From the NCBI GenBank assembly GCA_037176845.1, contig JAYKXP010000351.1, positions 1 through 23,737 of the forward strand: DNA of 23,737 nucleotides, written 5' to 3'. Made by a program: the position numbers and the translations under genes. Below, piece by piece: positions 1-7,823 of this stretch (the first letter of the stretch is position 1; each line of letters opens with the position of its first letter). The notes below the pieces were generated by a model. That model worked only from the letters and a program-made list of their open reading frames with translations, was not told the DNA's origin and did no database searches. Origin of the DNA: Paramarasmius palmivorus (Eukaryota; Basidiomycota; Agaricomycetes; Agaricales; Marasmiaceae).

Positions 1-162
1 ACCCCTAACCCCTAACCCCTAACCCCTAACCCCTAACCCCTAACCCCTAACCCCTAACCCCTAACCCCTAACCCCTAACCCCTAACCCCTAACCCCTAAC
101 CCCTAACCCCTAACCCCTAACCCCTAACCCCTAACCCCTAACCCCTAACCCCTAACCCCTAA
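1..162. repeat. Telomere, 23 x CCCCTAA
   Basis: One base (the end of a cut unit) followed by 23 uninterrupted copies of the 7-base unit CCCCTAA, running to base 162 without a single change. The C-rich strand is the plus strand read inward, as expected for a left chromosome end. The G strand is TTAGGGG, one G longer than the common fungal TTAGGG. The perfect tract and its abrupt end at AACATTATC indicate a true chromosome terminus. Confidence 0.98.
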
Positions 163-277
163 CATTATCTTATTTAAACTTATTATATTATTTTTTTATT
201 TATATATGTTTATATGCTCTCATTTATCTTCAAATACACACAAACAACACTCTACACAATTAAATATCTCATATTAC
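163..277. other. AT-rich telomere-subtelomere junction
   Basis: Very AT-rich stretch with runs of T and alternating TA directly after the last telomere unit. It lacks a counterpart at the inner subtelomere copy, where a single telomere-like unit joins directly to the repeated block. No gene is seen; short open frames here are accidental. Confidence 0.6.
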
Positions 278-990
278 ACTCAAACTACACAAATTGCTGC
301 TTTACACTCTTTATTTTGCTCTTACATCAACACACGGGGTTCTCTCATGCTTGTTATACACTCTACACAACTTCTAATCACTCATACTACACATATTTTT
401 TACGGGTATCATCAAACGGGGCTTGTACACTACTCAAATGTAACTACTGGTCTTCTTGACTGATGTACTACAGCTTATGTTCCATGTTTATGTATTCTAT
501 ACTATCTGTACTTCATTCATGTTCAACATCTGACTGCTGGACACACACTCTTCATCATCACACTCAATACCCTCTTCATTTCAACTTCTGATTCACACAT
601 GTTATTGATTGTCGTAAAACTTGCTCAAATTATATTCACTTCCATAACATCACTTTTACCCGTACATATGTATCATTCATCACATAACTTTCATTTTCTC
701 ATGAAACTCCATTGCTGATCTGTACGGGAAAAAATAAACTTTTTACTTCGCCGTCGGGAAATTTGACCTCGCCAAAATTCCTCGAAAAAAATTGAGTTCC
801 TCCGTAATCATGTATACTTTACCACTCAGCTTTTATTTTATCATCAAAATCACTTACGGTCTTGTACGGGACAATTTTCACTTTCTGTCAGAAAAATTTC
901 AAGTCATAATATAACTTTCCACTCAGATATAGACTTCAGGTCACACAAAAATACATCATTGCATGGGGGCAGGTACACTGCCACACAGTC
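278..990. repeat. Subtelomeric block, distal copy
   Basis: About 710 bases, beginning ACTCAAACTACACAAATTGC, that are highly similar and in the same orientation to 18207-18920. The two copies differ by scattered substitutions and a few small indels. They end near the shared stretch CTGCCACACAGTC. The copies do not share an intact reading frame: a 114-residue frame in the inner copy is stopped in this one, so the block is best treated as non-coding subtelomeric DNA. Confidence 0.9.
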
Positions 991-1602
991 AAAGCCCTTT
1001 ACTATCTCTAACGAGTAGTTTCAAATCTGACATCAAAGTAGTACAATACATTACAATACCTTTTCAATGTCATTTTTACATTACATTGAACTTTATTCTT
1101 AGGAGAGCAATATTTTGGAATATACATGGGCCATTGGAATGATACACGAGGTGATGCCTGATCTGTAATTACCAATATGATGACCTTCGACAATAGAACA
1201 TTGATGTTGATGAGAAAAGTAAGCTCTCATAGGCGTTGTGTTTGTTGTGTCTGGGAGGAATGGTAGAATGTGGCGTTGCGAGTTATCAGTGATAACGGCG
1301 GTGAATGAGACAGGACGAACGGGTTTGGGAGATAATTGTGGTATTGTGTAAGCTATAGGCAAACAATAAACCATCAGCAGCACATTCAATCAACGTTAGG
1401 TGCACACACACCTCGTCCTCAACCTAATTACATACTCTCCTTCTTTGTCTTTCATACCTGTGCCTCCAGTATAACATACGGAGAAGTCTAGCAAAGATGT
1501 ATCAGTCGTATGTTTAGATCGAAACGGAAAAACTATACCTTTAGTGCGGGATCAAGTTGGTGAGCGTTGGGCATGAACAGTGAACGTTGCGGGTTCTGGT
1601 GG
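991..1602. other. Gene-poor subtelomeric stretch
   Basis: No recognisable gene. The minus strand holds an open frame of 96 residues (1389 to 1099) beginning MNVLLMVYCLPIAYTIPQL, with a hydrophobic start that could resemble a signal peptide. It matches no family I know, has no counterpart in the inner subtelomere copy, and is not supported further. Hairpins typical of the array to the right are absent here. Confidence 0.5.
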
Positions 1603-1663
1603 CGTCAGCGGGGAATTGGGTGTGGTGAAGCGCAGGGTAGGTCTTGACGGAGTTGGAGAAGGC

Positions 1664-2006
1664 CTACAAGAGATGAGATAGTCTGTAGAACAGTTAAAAA
1701 TGACATCCCGGGTACATACCTATTATGTTCCTGCTTAGAGCGACTATGGGGGTGGCGGCAGTCATTCGAGTGTAGTTCATGGTGGAGAAGCAAACATATA
1801 ATCTGTAAAACAGTTATTGAAATGAGAAAACGCAAGAAAAAAGAAGGGACACGCACCTAGTACGTTGTACGCCAACTAAACGTTTACCCGCTCTCCCTCT
1901 TCTTCGTCGTTGCCCCACCTTCCAAGGTATGTAGCAAGAGCTATATAATCCTAGAGTAAATAGTTAGTGATAATGACTGAGGGAAAATCAAAGAGGTATG
2001 GTATAC
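1664..2006 (-). other. Splice module M1 (minus strand)
   Basis: Read on the minus strand: donor GTATACC at 2006, acceptor CTCTAG ending at 1951 (intron 56 nt); exon 1950-1857 (94 nt); donor GTGCGTG at 1856, acceptor TTTTACAG ending at 1803 (54 nt); exon 1802-1720; then donor GTATGTAC at 1719 and an acceptor at 1683 or 1664. The 94-nt exon is purine-rich and in one frame is Arg-rich. A clear relative lies at 19290-19390 in the inner copy. Introns are predicted from signals only. Confidence 0.55.
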
Positions 2007-2015
2007 CTTTGGTGT

Positions 2016-2235
2016 CATCGTCGTCGACGACGATGGTGGTTGGATGTCAAGAGAGGCAGCGTGTGAAAGGATTCCACGCTGCCTCTGAATGCCGGTCCGT
2101 CCGGCGAAACAACGTGCATCGGTTCGTCGAGGACAAACCGGTGTGTTGTGTACCCGAGGAGAATGTCGAACTGGGGTGGTAGATACGGGGAAATGGCATA
2201 GCTTGCAAGATCGATGTACCGGCGACACCAGCATT
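2016..2235. repeat. Hairpin cassette 1
   Basis: Opens with a perfect 20-bp palindrome at 2016-2035 (half CATCGTCGTC) immediately beside the donor of module M1. Next come a perfect 12-bp stem AGAGGCAGCGTG (2052-2063 with 2075-2086), a GC-rich stem GCCGG (2091-2105), and an imperfect stem around 2110-2150 with loop GAG between GTC and GAC. These are hairpins A, B, C and D of the recurring order. It continues into a conserved non-hairpin segment (2160-2300) also found near 3830-3960 and 7030-7170. Confidence 0.8.
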
Positions 2236-2440
2236 CGTCGCCGACGTCGTAGTCATACCCAAAACGCTACCGGAAAACGAGTTGAGGTAGGTCTGGGATT
2301 GTTTCTTGAAGGTATTTTAGGTGTCCGCGGGCCTTGGAGATGTATTGGATGTTGGATGTTGGATGTTGTTGGGTTTTTCTTGAGACTCGTTGGTAGTGGT
2401 GGGTATTGGGATGTAGGATACCTATAGAAAGGATATTACC
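2160..2440. repeat. Conserved inter-hairpin segment, copy 1
   Basis: A stretch shared with 3825-4095 and in part with 7025-7170. It includes the core ACCGGCGACACCAGCATTCG followed by TCGCCGAC. On the minus strand one frame in all three copies contains SATNAGVAG, but small length differences shift the frame downstream of that peptide, so coding is not convincing. Short ATGTTGG tandem steps occur at about 2347-2370. Confidence 0.6.
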
Positions 2441-2620
2441 TGCAAAGAAGAAACCAAAATAAGAAAACGGAAAAAAAAAGATGACGACCACGCACCTTGC
2501 GCCTGTAACCTCGACTGTTCTCCCTCCTTCCTCGACGCCCAACCCTTCTCCTAGTTCCCATAGATACTCCTGTCAACATAAGTTAACAAAGAAAAAGGAA
2601 AGAAAGGAAGGGAACTTTAC
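2440..2620 (-). other. Splice module M2 (minus strand)
   Basis: Minus-strand intron 2620-2570 (51 nt, donor GTAAAG, acceptor TTGACAG), exon 2569-2496 (74 nt), intron 2495-2440 (56 nt, donor GTGCGTG, acceptor TTTGCAG). The exon is open in a frame whose end reads LGVEEGGRTVEVTGAR, stopping in phase 2 at the GTGCGTG donor. Modules M4 and M6 have exons of exactly the same length (74 nt) and introns of the same length (51 nt). Confidence 0.65.
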
Positions 2621-2627
2621 CTTTGCG

Positions 2628-3085
2628 CCATCGTCGGAGACGATGGTGGTAAGGGGTCAAGAGGGACAGCGTGAGAAATGACTCACGCTGTCTCTCAATG
2701 CCGGTCTAACCGGTCAATCCATCGTCCCTTTGTCCACGACGAAGGGACGTGACATGGATACCCGAGGATAAGTGTAGCCATACACTTATCCTCGGGTAAT
2801 GGAACCATTCATCGCTCTACGTCGGCGATGAATGGTTCCATTCCCCAAGTCTAGCGTGCTAGACTCGGGAATACCGTAGGCAGATCCAATACCACGAGGA
2901 CAAACGAATGTCCCTCGGGTATGGAACTATCGTTGCAGTAGTCGTCGAAGACGATACAGCAATGACAGCTCCTACCTGGGTCTAGGTGTTTTTTTCCGCT
3001 ACCGCAACCGTAGTCCAGAAGCCTCGGAATAGCCTCTGGTACTATGGGAGGGATGAATTCATCCCTCCGTGCGTATCCAGAGGCT
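2628..3085. repeat. Hairpin cassette 2
   Basis: Nearly gap-free series. A 2628-2646 (CCATCGTC, triloop GGA). B 2661-2696 (15 bp, one G-T pair). C 2700-2714 (triloop CTA). D 2717-2759 (ends GTC-CAC-GAC, small bulge). E 2760-2797 (17 bp perfect, 4-nt loop). F 2798-2842 (18 bp perfect, 9-nt loop). G 2844-2869. A second, less perfect E/F pair lies at 2891-2970, and the two-storey hairpin K at 3031-3085. No open frame runs through it convincingly. Confidence 0.9.
3031..3085 (+). repeat. Two-storey hairpin K1
   Basis: Outer stem AGCCTCTGG (3031-3039) pairs with CCAGAGGCT (3077-3085). Inside, a perfect 22-bp palindrome (3047-3068, half GGAGGGATGAA) centred on GAATTC. The unpaired strands are TACTATG on the 5' side and GTGCGTAT on the 3' side. 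One of at least ten related structures in the window. Confidence 0.9.
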
Positions 3086-3254
3086 AAGGAAGAGCTGTAA
3101 TACTGGGTGTGGGGGTCGGCAAGGGGATATGGGGCTGGTTAGCGCGTTGGACAGGCTTCTTCGGGTCTTCGGCGTTGTTGTGCGGTCTTCTATCGAGAAA
3201 TCGTCGGCGGCGGTAAAGGGAATGTGAGTCAAGATGAAACAGACAAAATATAAC

Positions 3255-3443
3255 CTGTCGTAAGGAAATTAAAGGTAAGAATAACGGCAGGAAAAAGGTT
3301 GCTGGCACGCACCTTGTACCCGCTATCTTTTCCATTTTCCCATTTTCCCCCACGTTCGTGCTTTCTCCTGCTCTGGGAAGTAGATCTGCAATAGTAAATT
3401 AGACTTAGTGAATGTTGAAGAAATAAAGAAAGGTAGAACGTAC
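3255..3443 (-). other. Splice module M3 (minus strand)
   Basis: Minus-strand intron 3443-3386 (58 nt, donor GTACGTTC, acceptor ATTGCAG), exon 3385-3313 (73 nt), intron 3312-3255 (58 nt, donor GTGCGTG, acceptor ACGACAG). Joined in phase to the preceding hairpin exon, the exon reads LLPRAGESTNVGENGK and ends GTR. The same frame stays open in M5 and M7. The next exon runs toward K1 and stops inside it. Confidence 0.65.
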
Positions 3444-3805
3444 CTTGCGTGATCGTCGTCGCGGACGATGGTGATGGTTGCAGTTCAAGAGAGGCAGCGT
3501 GAGAAAAGCCCTCAACGCTGCCTTTCAATGCCGGTCTAACCGGCGAAACCAAGTAACATCCCTTTGTCCGCGACGAAGGGATGTAACTTCAGTCCTCAAG
3601 GGTAGATGTACCAAGTACACTCAACCCTTGAGCCTGGAACTATCCACGCCGCGTCGTCGACGATACAATGAATTTCCGGCGCACCCAAGTCTGAGCCTGA
3701 GACTCGACTTGGGTGCACACCTTAACTCGACATCTCCAGGGCTTTTGTACAGCGTCTGGAACTACACCAACAATGAATTCATTGTTGTGTTCATGTCCAG
3801 ACGCT
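3444..3805. repeat. Hairpin cassette 3
   Basis: Order as in the other cassettes: A about 3451-3471, B 3489-3526, C about 3529-3543, D 3551-3589 (GTC-CGC-GAC loop), E 3595-3632, F about 3645-3670 (decayed), G 3681-3716 (11-bp stem GCACCCAAGTC), K2 3751-3805. It is the direct relative of 20395-20777 in the inner copy, aligning over its whole length. Confidence 0.85.
3751..3805 (+). repeat. Two-storey hairpin K2
   Basis: Outer stem AGCGTCTGGA (3751-3760) with TCCAGACGCT (3796-3805). The inner perfect palindrome is 3768-3787 (half CAACAATGAA), again centred on GAATTC. Compared with K1, the outer stem has changed a C-G pair to G-C on both arms, and the inner stem is wholly different yet still self-complementary. 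Confidence 0.9.
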
Positions 3806-3824
3806 AAATGACGCCTGGGATGTG

Positions 3825-4095
3825 GAGCTGGGGTGGTAGGTTAAGGGAAATGGCATTGCTGGCAAGATCGGTGTACCGGCGACACCAGCATTCGTCGCCG
3901 ACGTCGTACTCATACCCAGCGGCACAAAAAGCCACCGGAAAACGCGCTGAGGTAGGTCTCGGGTCGTTTCTTGAAGCTATTTTCATGTCCGCGGGCCTTG
4001 GATGTTGTTGGATGTGGGATGTTGCTGGGTGTTTCTCGAGACCCGTTGGTAGTGGTGGTTATTGGGATGTAGTCGGTATATAGAAAGGATATAAG
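3825..4095. repeat. Conserved inter-hairpin segment, copy 2
   Basis: Second copy of the segment at 2160-2440, sharing ACCGGCGACACCAGCATTCG and the ATGTTG-rich stretch. Codons are shifted relative to copies 1 and 3, which argues against a conserved protein. No independent gene is seen. Confidence 0.6.
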
Positions 4096-4277
4096 CTGCA
4101 AAAAAGAAACCAAAATAAGAAAACGCAAGAAAAAAAGACGACGACCACGCACCTTGCGCCTGTGACCTCAACCATTCTCCCTCCTTCCTCGACGCCCATC
4201 CCTTCTCTCAGTTTCAATAAGTACTCCTTTGAAAACAAGTTAGCAAAGAACAAGAAAACAAAGAAAGGAAACCGTAC
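4096..4277 (-). other. Splice module M4 (minus strand)
   Basis: Minus-strand intron 4277-4227 (51 nt, donor GTACGG), exon 4226-4153 (74 nt), intron 4152-4096 (57 nt, donor GTGCGTG, acceptor TTTGCAG). The exon frame reads MGVEEGGRMVEVTGAR at its end, differing from M2 only by conservative changes and from M6 by one residue in that stretch. Confidence 0.65.
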
Positions 4278-4288
4278 CTTCTTTGCTG

Positions 4289-4510
4289 CCATCGTCGAAG
4301 ACGATGGTCGTGGTTGAAGGGCAAGAGAGACAACGTGAGAAACATCTCACGCTGTCTCAATGCCGGTCTAACCGGCAAACCCAATCCCTTGTCCACGACG
4401 AAGGGCAGCGGGTTGGATACCAAGCACCCGAGGAACCATGCGTCTTAGACGAATTGATGACAGGTATATCGGTTTCTCGCGGCTGCTTGAGACGGCGCCT
4501 TCTAAGGCAT
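4289..4510. repeat. Hairpin cassette 4
   Basis: A 4289-4307 (CCATCGTC, GAA, GACGATGG). B about 4324-4357 (13-bp stem with one A-C mismatch). C about 4361-4376. D about 4381-4415, where one arm has lost a base. Past this point the series is truncated and no E-G hairpins are clear before 4510. Confidence 0.75.
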
Positions 4511-4520
4511 GTAAAAAGCA

Positions 4521-4581
4521 CTATATAAGGATAGAATAAATATTTAGTAAAAATGACTGAAGTAAAATCAGGGAAACGTAC
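4521..4581 (-). other. Predicted intron (minus strand)
   Basis: Donor GTACGTTTCC at 4581 and acceptor TATATAG ending at 4521 (61 nt), resembling the first intron of module M1. The downstream exon has no GTGCGTG donor near the usual place, so this module looks broken or joined to cassette 4. Confidence 0.45.
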
Positions 4582-4589
4582 CTTGTGCG

Positions 4590-4903
4590 CTGTCGTCGTC
4601 GTCGACGATGGTGGTTCGGTGAATGCCAGTCTGTCCGACAAATCAAGGCACATCGGTTCGTCGAGGACAAACCAATGTGTCTTGTGTACTCGAGTATGGA
4701 ATTATCACTGCAGTATCGTCGACGACGATACTGCAATGACTGTCCCGACCCGCTGACCTAGGTGCCACACGCGCTACCAGCCTAGGTTTGTTTGCCGCCA
4801 CCTCTGCCTTCTCACTTCAACCGCAACCGCATCCAGAGGCCTCGAAATAGCCTCTGGTACTACAGGAGCGATGAATTCATCGCTCCGTGCGTATCCAGAG
4901 GCT
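4590..4903. repeat. Hairpin cassette 5
   Basis: A-type palindrome around 4590-4610. D-type stem about 4645-4685 (19 bp, loop GAG, one G-T and two C-A mismatches). F about 4699-4740 with loop GAC and one C-A mismatch. K3 4849-4903. Before K3 the sequence CCAGAGGC (4833-4840) can also pair with the 5' arm of K3, offering two exclusive folds. Confidence 0.8.
4849..4903 (+). repeat. Two-storey hairpin K3
   Basis: Outer stem AGCCTCTGG (4849-4857) with CCAGAGGCT (4895-4903). Inner 22-bp perfect palindrome 4865-4886 (half GGAGCGATGAA). Relative to K1 the inner stem differs by one pair changed on both arms (GGAGGG to GGAGCG with CCCTCC to CGCTCC). Confidence 0.9.
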
Positions 4904-5043
4904 AAGGAGTTGCTGGATTACTGGGTGTGGGGGTCGGCAAGGGGATATGGGGCGGGTTCCACGATATTGAGGGTCTTCTATCGAGAAGTTGTCGGCGGCG
5001 GCAAAGGGAATGTGAATAAAAGATGAAACAGAAAAAATATAAC

Positions 5044-5218
5044 CTGTCGAAGGAGAATTAAAGGTAAGAATCACGGCAGGAAAAAGGTTACTGGCACGCA
5101 CCTTGTCCCTCTATCTTTTCCATTTTCCCCGAGGTTCGTGCCTTCTGCTGCTCTGGAAAGTAAATCTGCGATAGTAGAATTAGTGTATGTTGATAAAATA
5201 AAAAAAGGTAGAACGTAC
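5044..5218 (-). other. Splice module M5 (minus strand)
   Basis: Minus-strand intron 5218-5166 (53 nt, donor GTACGTTC, acceptor ATCGCAG), exon 5165-5102 (64 nt, nine bases shorter than M3 and M7, so frame-preserving), intron 5101-5044 (58 nt, donor GTGCGTG). The exon frame reads LLSRAAEGTNLGENGKDRG then TR. It follows module M6 in one continuous chain: exon 5360-5219 lies between them. Confidence 0.65.
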
Positions 5219-5360
5219 CTTGCGTGATCGTCGTCGAAGACGATGGTGGTGGTAAGAGTGTGGCCGGTGTGTCTTGAGTGCTGTTGGGTGTCGTTGGGCG
5301 TTTCTCGAGGGAGTAGCGGGTAGCGGTGGTTATTGAGGTGTAACATAGAAGGAATATATT

Positions 5361-5542
5361 CTGTAAAAGAAAAATAAAAGTAAGAAAATGCAAGACAAAA
5401 AGACAACGGCTACGCACCTTGCGCCTGTAACGTCAACCATTCTCCCTCCTTCCTCGACGCCCATCCCTTCTCTCAATTCCAACAACTACTCCTTTGAGAA
5501 CTAGTTAGCAGAGAACAGGGAAAGAGAGAAGGGAAACCGTAC
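5361..5542 (-). other. Splice module M6 (minus strand)
   Basis: Minus-strand intron 5542-5492 (51 nt, donor GTACGG), exon 5491-5418 (74 nt), intron 5417-5361 (57 nt, donor GTGCGTA, acceptor TTTACAG). The exon carries the M2/M4 frame (GVEEGGRMVDVTGAR) but with an in-frame TAG in its second codon. It forms the left, outward-facing flank of cassette 6. Confidence 0.65.
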
Positions 5543-5550
5543 CTTTGCTG

Positions 5551-5911
5551 CCATCGTCTTAGACGATGGTGGTGGTAGAAGGGCAAGAGAGGGCAGCGTG
5601 AGAAAAGGCTCACGCTGCCCTCAATGCCGGTCTAACCGGCAAACCCAGGTCTCATCCCTTTGTCCACGACGAAGGGGTGAGGCTTGGGTACCCGAGGATA
5701 AGCGTATTCATTACGCTTATTCTCGGGGAAGGGTCCCAATCATTGCAGTATCGTCCTCGACGATGCTGCAATGAAGATTCCACCCCGTGGACCTGAGTCA
5801 GAGTCTAGACTCAGGTTCACGGGTCCGAAAGATGTCCGAGGACTGTGACTGTGATGGTCACAGTCCACTTCTTCAAACGTACTATCATCGTCGTCGTCGT
5901 CGAAGACGATG
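5551..5911. repeat. Hairpin cassette 6 (most complete)
   Basis: A 5551-5569 (loop TTA). B 5589-5622 (14 bp perfect). C 5626-5640. D 5644-5688 (21 bp, four G-T pairs, no other mismatch, loop CAC). E 5691-5727 (16 bp, one G-T). F 5741-5773 (15 bp, one T-G, loop CTC). G 5784-5823 (16 bp, one G-T). H 5840-5866 (10 bp perfect). I about 5886-5911 (CATCGTC...GACGATG). Outward-facing splice donors begin 8 bases left of A and 5 bases right of I. Confidence 0.92.
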
Positions 5912-5916
5912 CAACG

Positions 5917-6104
5917 GTAAGCCAACCTGTCTATTTTCCAAATCGCTAGAAATTTAAAAAAAAATCTTTCAGAACTACCGGTATTGGGGGAGGATTAGAG
6001 CATGAGGTCAGGCGGACGGAAAAGAAGATTTAATGGGCATTCAAGGTGCGTCACTGTACACTCGTGTTTTTCTGTGGCTCTTACTCCTTCTTTTATAAAC
6101 CCAG
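5917..6104 (+). other. Splice module P1 (plus strand)
   Basis: Plus-strand intron 5917-5972 (56 nt, donor GTAAGC, acceptor TTTCAG), exon 5973-6045 (73 nt, same length as M3 and M7), intron 6046-6104 (59 nt, donor GTGCGTC, acceptor ACCCAG). It mirrors M6 on the other side of cassette 6. All three frames of the exon contain stops, so it is unlikely to code. Confidence 0.6.
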
Positions 6105-6227
6105 GTACCCGGATACTCCTCACGCAGATCCGAAGAACCCGACATGGTACCTCACCCCTCCTCTAAATCGACGCCGTGAACGCTCTATTAAAGTAGACGT
6201 TCGGCTGTTCCTACCGTAACGCTATGC
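6105..6227. other. Segment without hairpins or clear gene
   Basis: Follows the acceptor of module P1. No long open frame and no strong stem-loop. If the P1 introns are real this is the start of a downstream exon leading into K4. Confidence 0.4.
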
Positions 6228-6280
6228 AGTCTCTGGATACTTCGGATGGCGAATTCGCCATCCTAGATGTTCCAGAGACT
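6228..6280 (+). repeat. Two-storey hairpin K4
   Basis: Outer stem AGTCTCTGGA (6228-6237) with TCCAGAGACT (6271-6280), 10 bp perfect. Inner perfect palindrome 6244-6263 (half GGATGGCGAA) centred on GAATTC. Compared with K1 the third outer pair is T-A instead of C-G, again changed on both arms. Confidence 0.9.
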
Positions 6281-6438
6281 ACTACAGTACGGATGGAGGT
6301 TGCGGATGGAGGTTGGAGGTTGTTTTGATCGTGGTGAGATCATCGGCATGAAGACCGACATCGACGACGAATGAAACACCCATTGCCACCGCTCGAGTAC
6401 CCCAGAGATTGGGGTCTCAGGATTTTTTAGTAGGAAAG

Positions 6439-6963
6439 ATCATTCGTCGAAGACGAATGATGCATACGCTGCCTTTTTTTTTATAACACGATAGGTCAGC
6501 GCAGGAAACATTTATACGTCTACGACGCATAGATGATCCAGCGCTCACCGAGAGCTTATTCGTCGATGACGAATGGATACCGGCTAAGCCTGCCACAGGA
6601 GTGACAACCTGGTACCCCGTCTTCGTCTTAGACGAAGGGGTGTTGTCCAAGCCGGCACCATCACTCGCGAATGCTTACCTATCATGTACCCGAGCTTACT
6701 CGGGTACACGGATTTTGGCTTGGTCAAGCCTTCACGGAGCATTCGTCGTTGACGAGTGCTCCGGTAGCTAGTTCGTACATTGGACGTACGTATCTCGTCT
6801 CGTCCAACGCCCATACCCCATCGTCGAAGATGAAGACTTGGGTACTCGAGGGGAAGTGTACCGAGTACACTCGCCCTCGAGTCTGGAACCATCCATCACG
6901 GCGTCATCGACGTTGTGATGAATGTCCAGTGCACCTTCACTCGACATCCCCCAGGCTTTTGCA
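6439..6963. repeat. Hairpin cassette 7
   Basis: ATCATTCGTC-GAA-GACGAATGAT (6439-6461). A TTATTCGTC-type stem near 6556-6574. CTTCGTC-TTA-GACGAAG inside a longer imperfect stem 6604-6647. TGTACCCGAG-CTTA-CTCGGGTACA (6685-6708, 10 bp perfect). GGAGCATTCGTC-GTT with one T-G pair (6736-6762). E-type stem 6844-6882 (18 bp, two mismatches). F-type stem 6890-6924 (16 bp, three transition mismatches). Confidence 0.85.
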
Positions 6964-7020
6964 TAGCGTCTGGGACTACGCAAACAATGAAATCATTGTT
7001 GCGTTTGTATCCAGACGCTA
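6964..7020 (+). repeat. Two-storey hairpin K5
   Basis: Outer stem TAGCGTCTGG (6964-6973) with CCAGACGCTA (7011-7020). The inner stem ACGCAA-CAATG with CATTG-TTGCGT encloses loop AAAT (a one-base change of the GAATTC centre). Relative to K2 the inner stem extends with paired changes. Confidence 0.88.
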
Positions 7021-7411
7021 GGTAACGCCTGGAATGTCGAACTTGGGTGGTAGATACGGGGAAAGAGGTACAAGGGACGCGGCTTGCGAGATCGATATAC
7101 CGGCGACACCAGCATTCGTCGCCGACATATTCCTAGCGACCCCAAAAGCTCCCGGAGACCGAGTATCGGTAGCTTTGGCGCCGTTAGTTGAAGCTGTGGT
7201 TGGCGTGTTCTTCCTGGAGGGTGTATACGTCATCTGCGACGGAAAGAATCTTGATTCGACTTGTGTGTGTGGTGGTGCGGTCAGTCATTGGGGCGCAGGT
7301 TGAAGGTTGCGCGTTCGATGGTCTTCGACGTTGTCCGTGGTCTTCTCGCGAGAAATTGGCGGTGACGGCGAAGAAAATCAAGGTAAGGATAAAAAAAATA
7401 AAGTATAATCT
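7021..7411. repeat. Conserved inter-hairpin segment, copy 3, and flank
   Basis: 7025-7170 is the third copy of the segment at 2160-2440 (shared core ACCGGCGACACCAGCATTCG). The remainder up to module M7 shows no gene. Minus-strand open frames here carry the SATNAGVAG peptide but diverge in frame from the other copies. Confidence 0.55.
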
Positions 7412-7601
7412 CTAGAGGAGGCAAAAAAGGTGAGACGACGCCAGAAAAAAAAAGATCATTGGGTACGCACCTTGTACCTTTTATCTTTTCCATTGTCCCT
7501 TTTTCCCCTAGGTTCGTGCCTTCTCCTGCTCTGAGAAGTAGATCTGCAATGGTAAATTAGAATTAGTAAGTGTTGAAAAAATAAAGAAAGGTAGAACGTA
7601 C
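7412..7601 (-). other. Splice module M7 (minus strand)
   Basis: Minus-strand intron 7601-7544 (58 nt, donor GTACGTTC, acceptor ATTGCAG), exon 7543-7471 (73 nt), intron 7470-7412 (59 nt, donor GTGCGTA, acceptor CCTCTAG). The frame reads LLLRAGEGTNLGEKG and ends GTR, matching M3 and M5. It is the left, outward-facing flank of cassette 8. Confidence 0.65.
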
Positions 7602-7611
7602 CGTGCGTGAT

Positions 7612-7823
7612 CGTCGTCGAAGACGATGGTGGTGGTAAGAGGTGAAGAGAGGCAGGTTTCTCGCGCTGCCTCTCTTTGCCGGTTTGACCGGCAAACCCAT
7701 TGTAACCCTAATGGCTTCAGGCCATTAGGGTTACAGCTCGTCGGAACGGGGATGTGACCGTAACGTCACTCCCTCTGAGTCTCTTACAACCAACCACCAT
7801 CCATCGTCGACGACGAGCAATAG
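7612..7823. repeat. Hairpin cassette 8
   Basis: A about 7610-7628, B about 7640-7673, C about 7677-7691, then a perfect 15-bp stem TGTAACCCTAATGGC with loop TTCAG (7699-7733) not seen elsewhere, an imperfect stem around 7745-7775, and a terminal I-type CATCGTC/GACGA stem at about 7802-7817. It is flanked by outward-facing modules M7 and P2. Confidence 0.85.

Noticed and set aside
206..463. Open frames in the distal subtelomere block
   Set aside because: Low-complexity, overlapping in two frames, and not preserved in the inner copy.
2047..7233. Recurrent peptide SATNAGVAG as evidence for a conserved protein
   Set aside because: The DNA itself is conserved among the three copies, and small length differences put the downstream parts in different frames.
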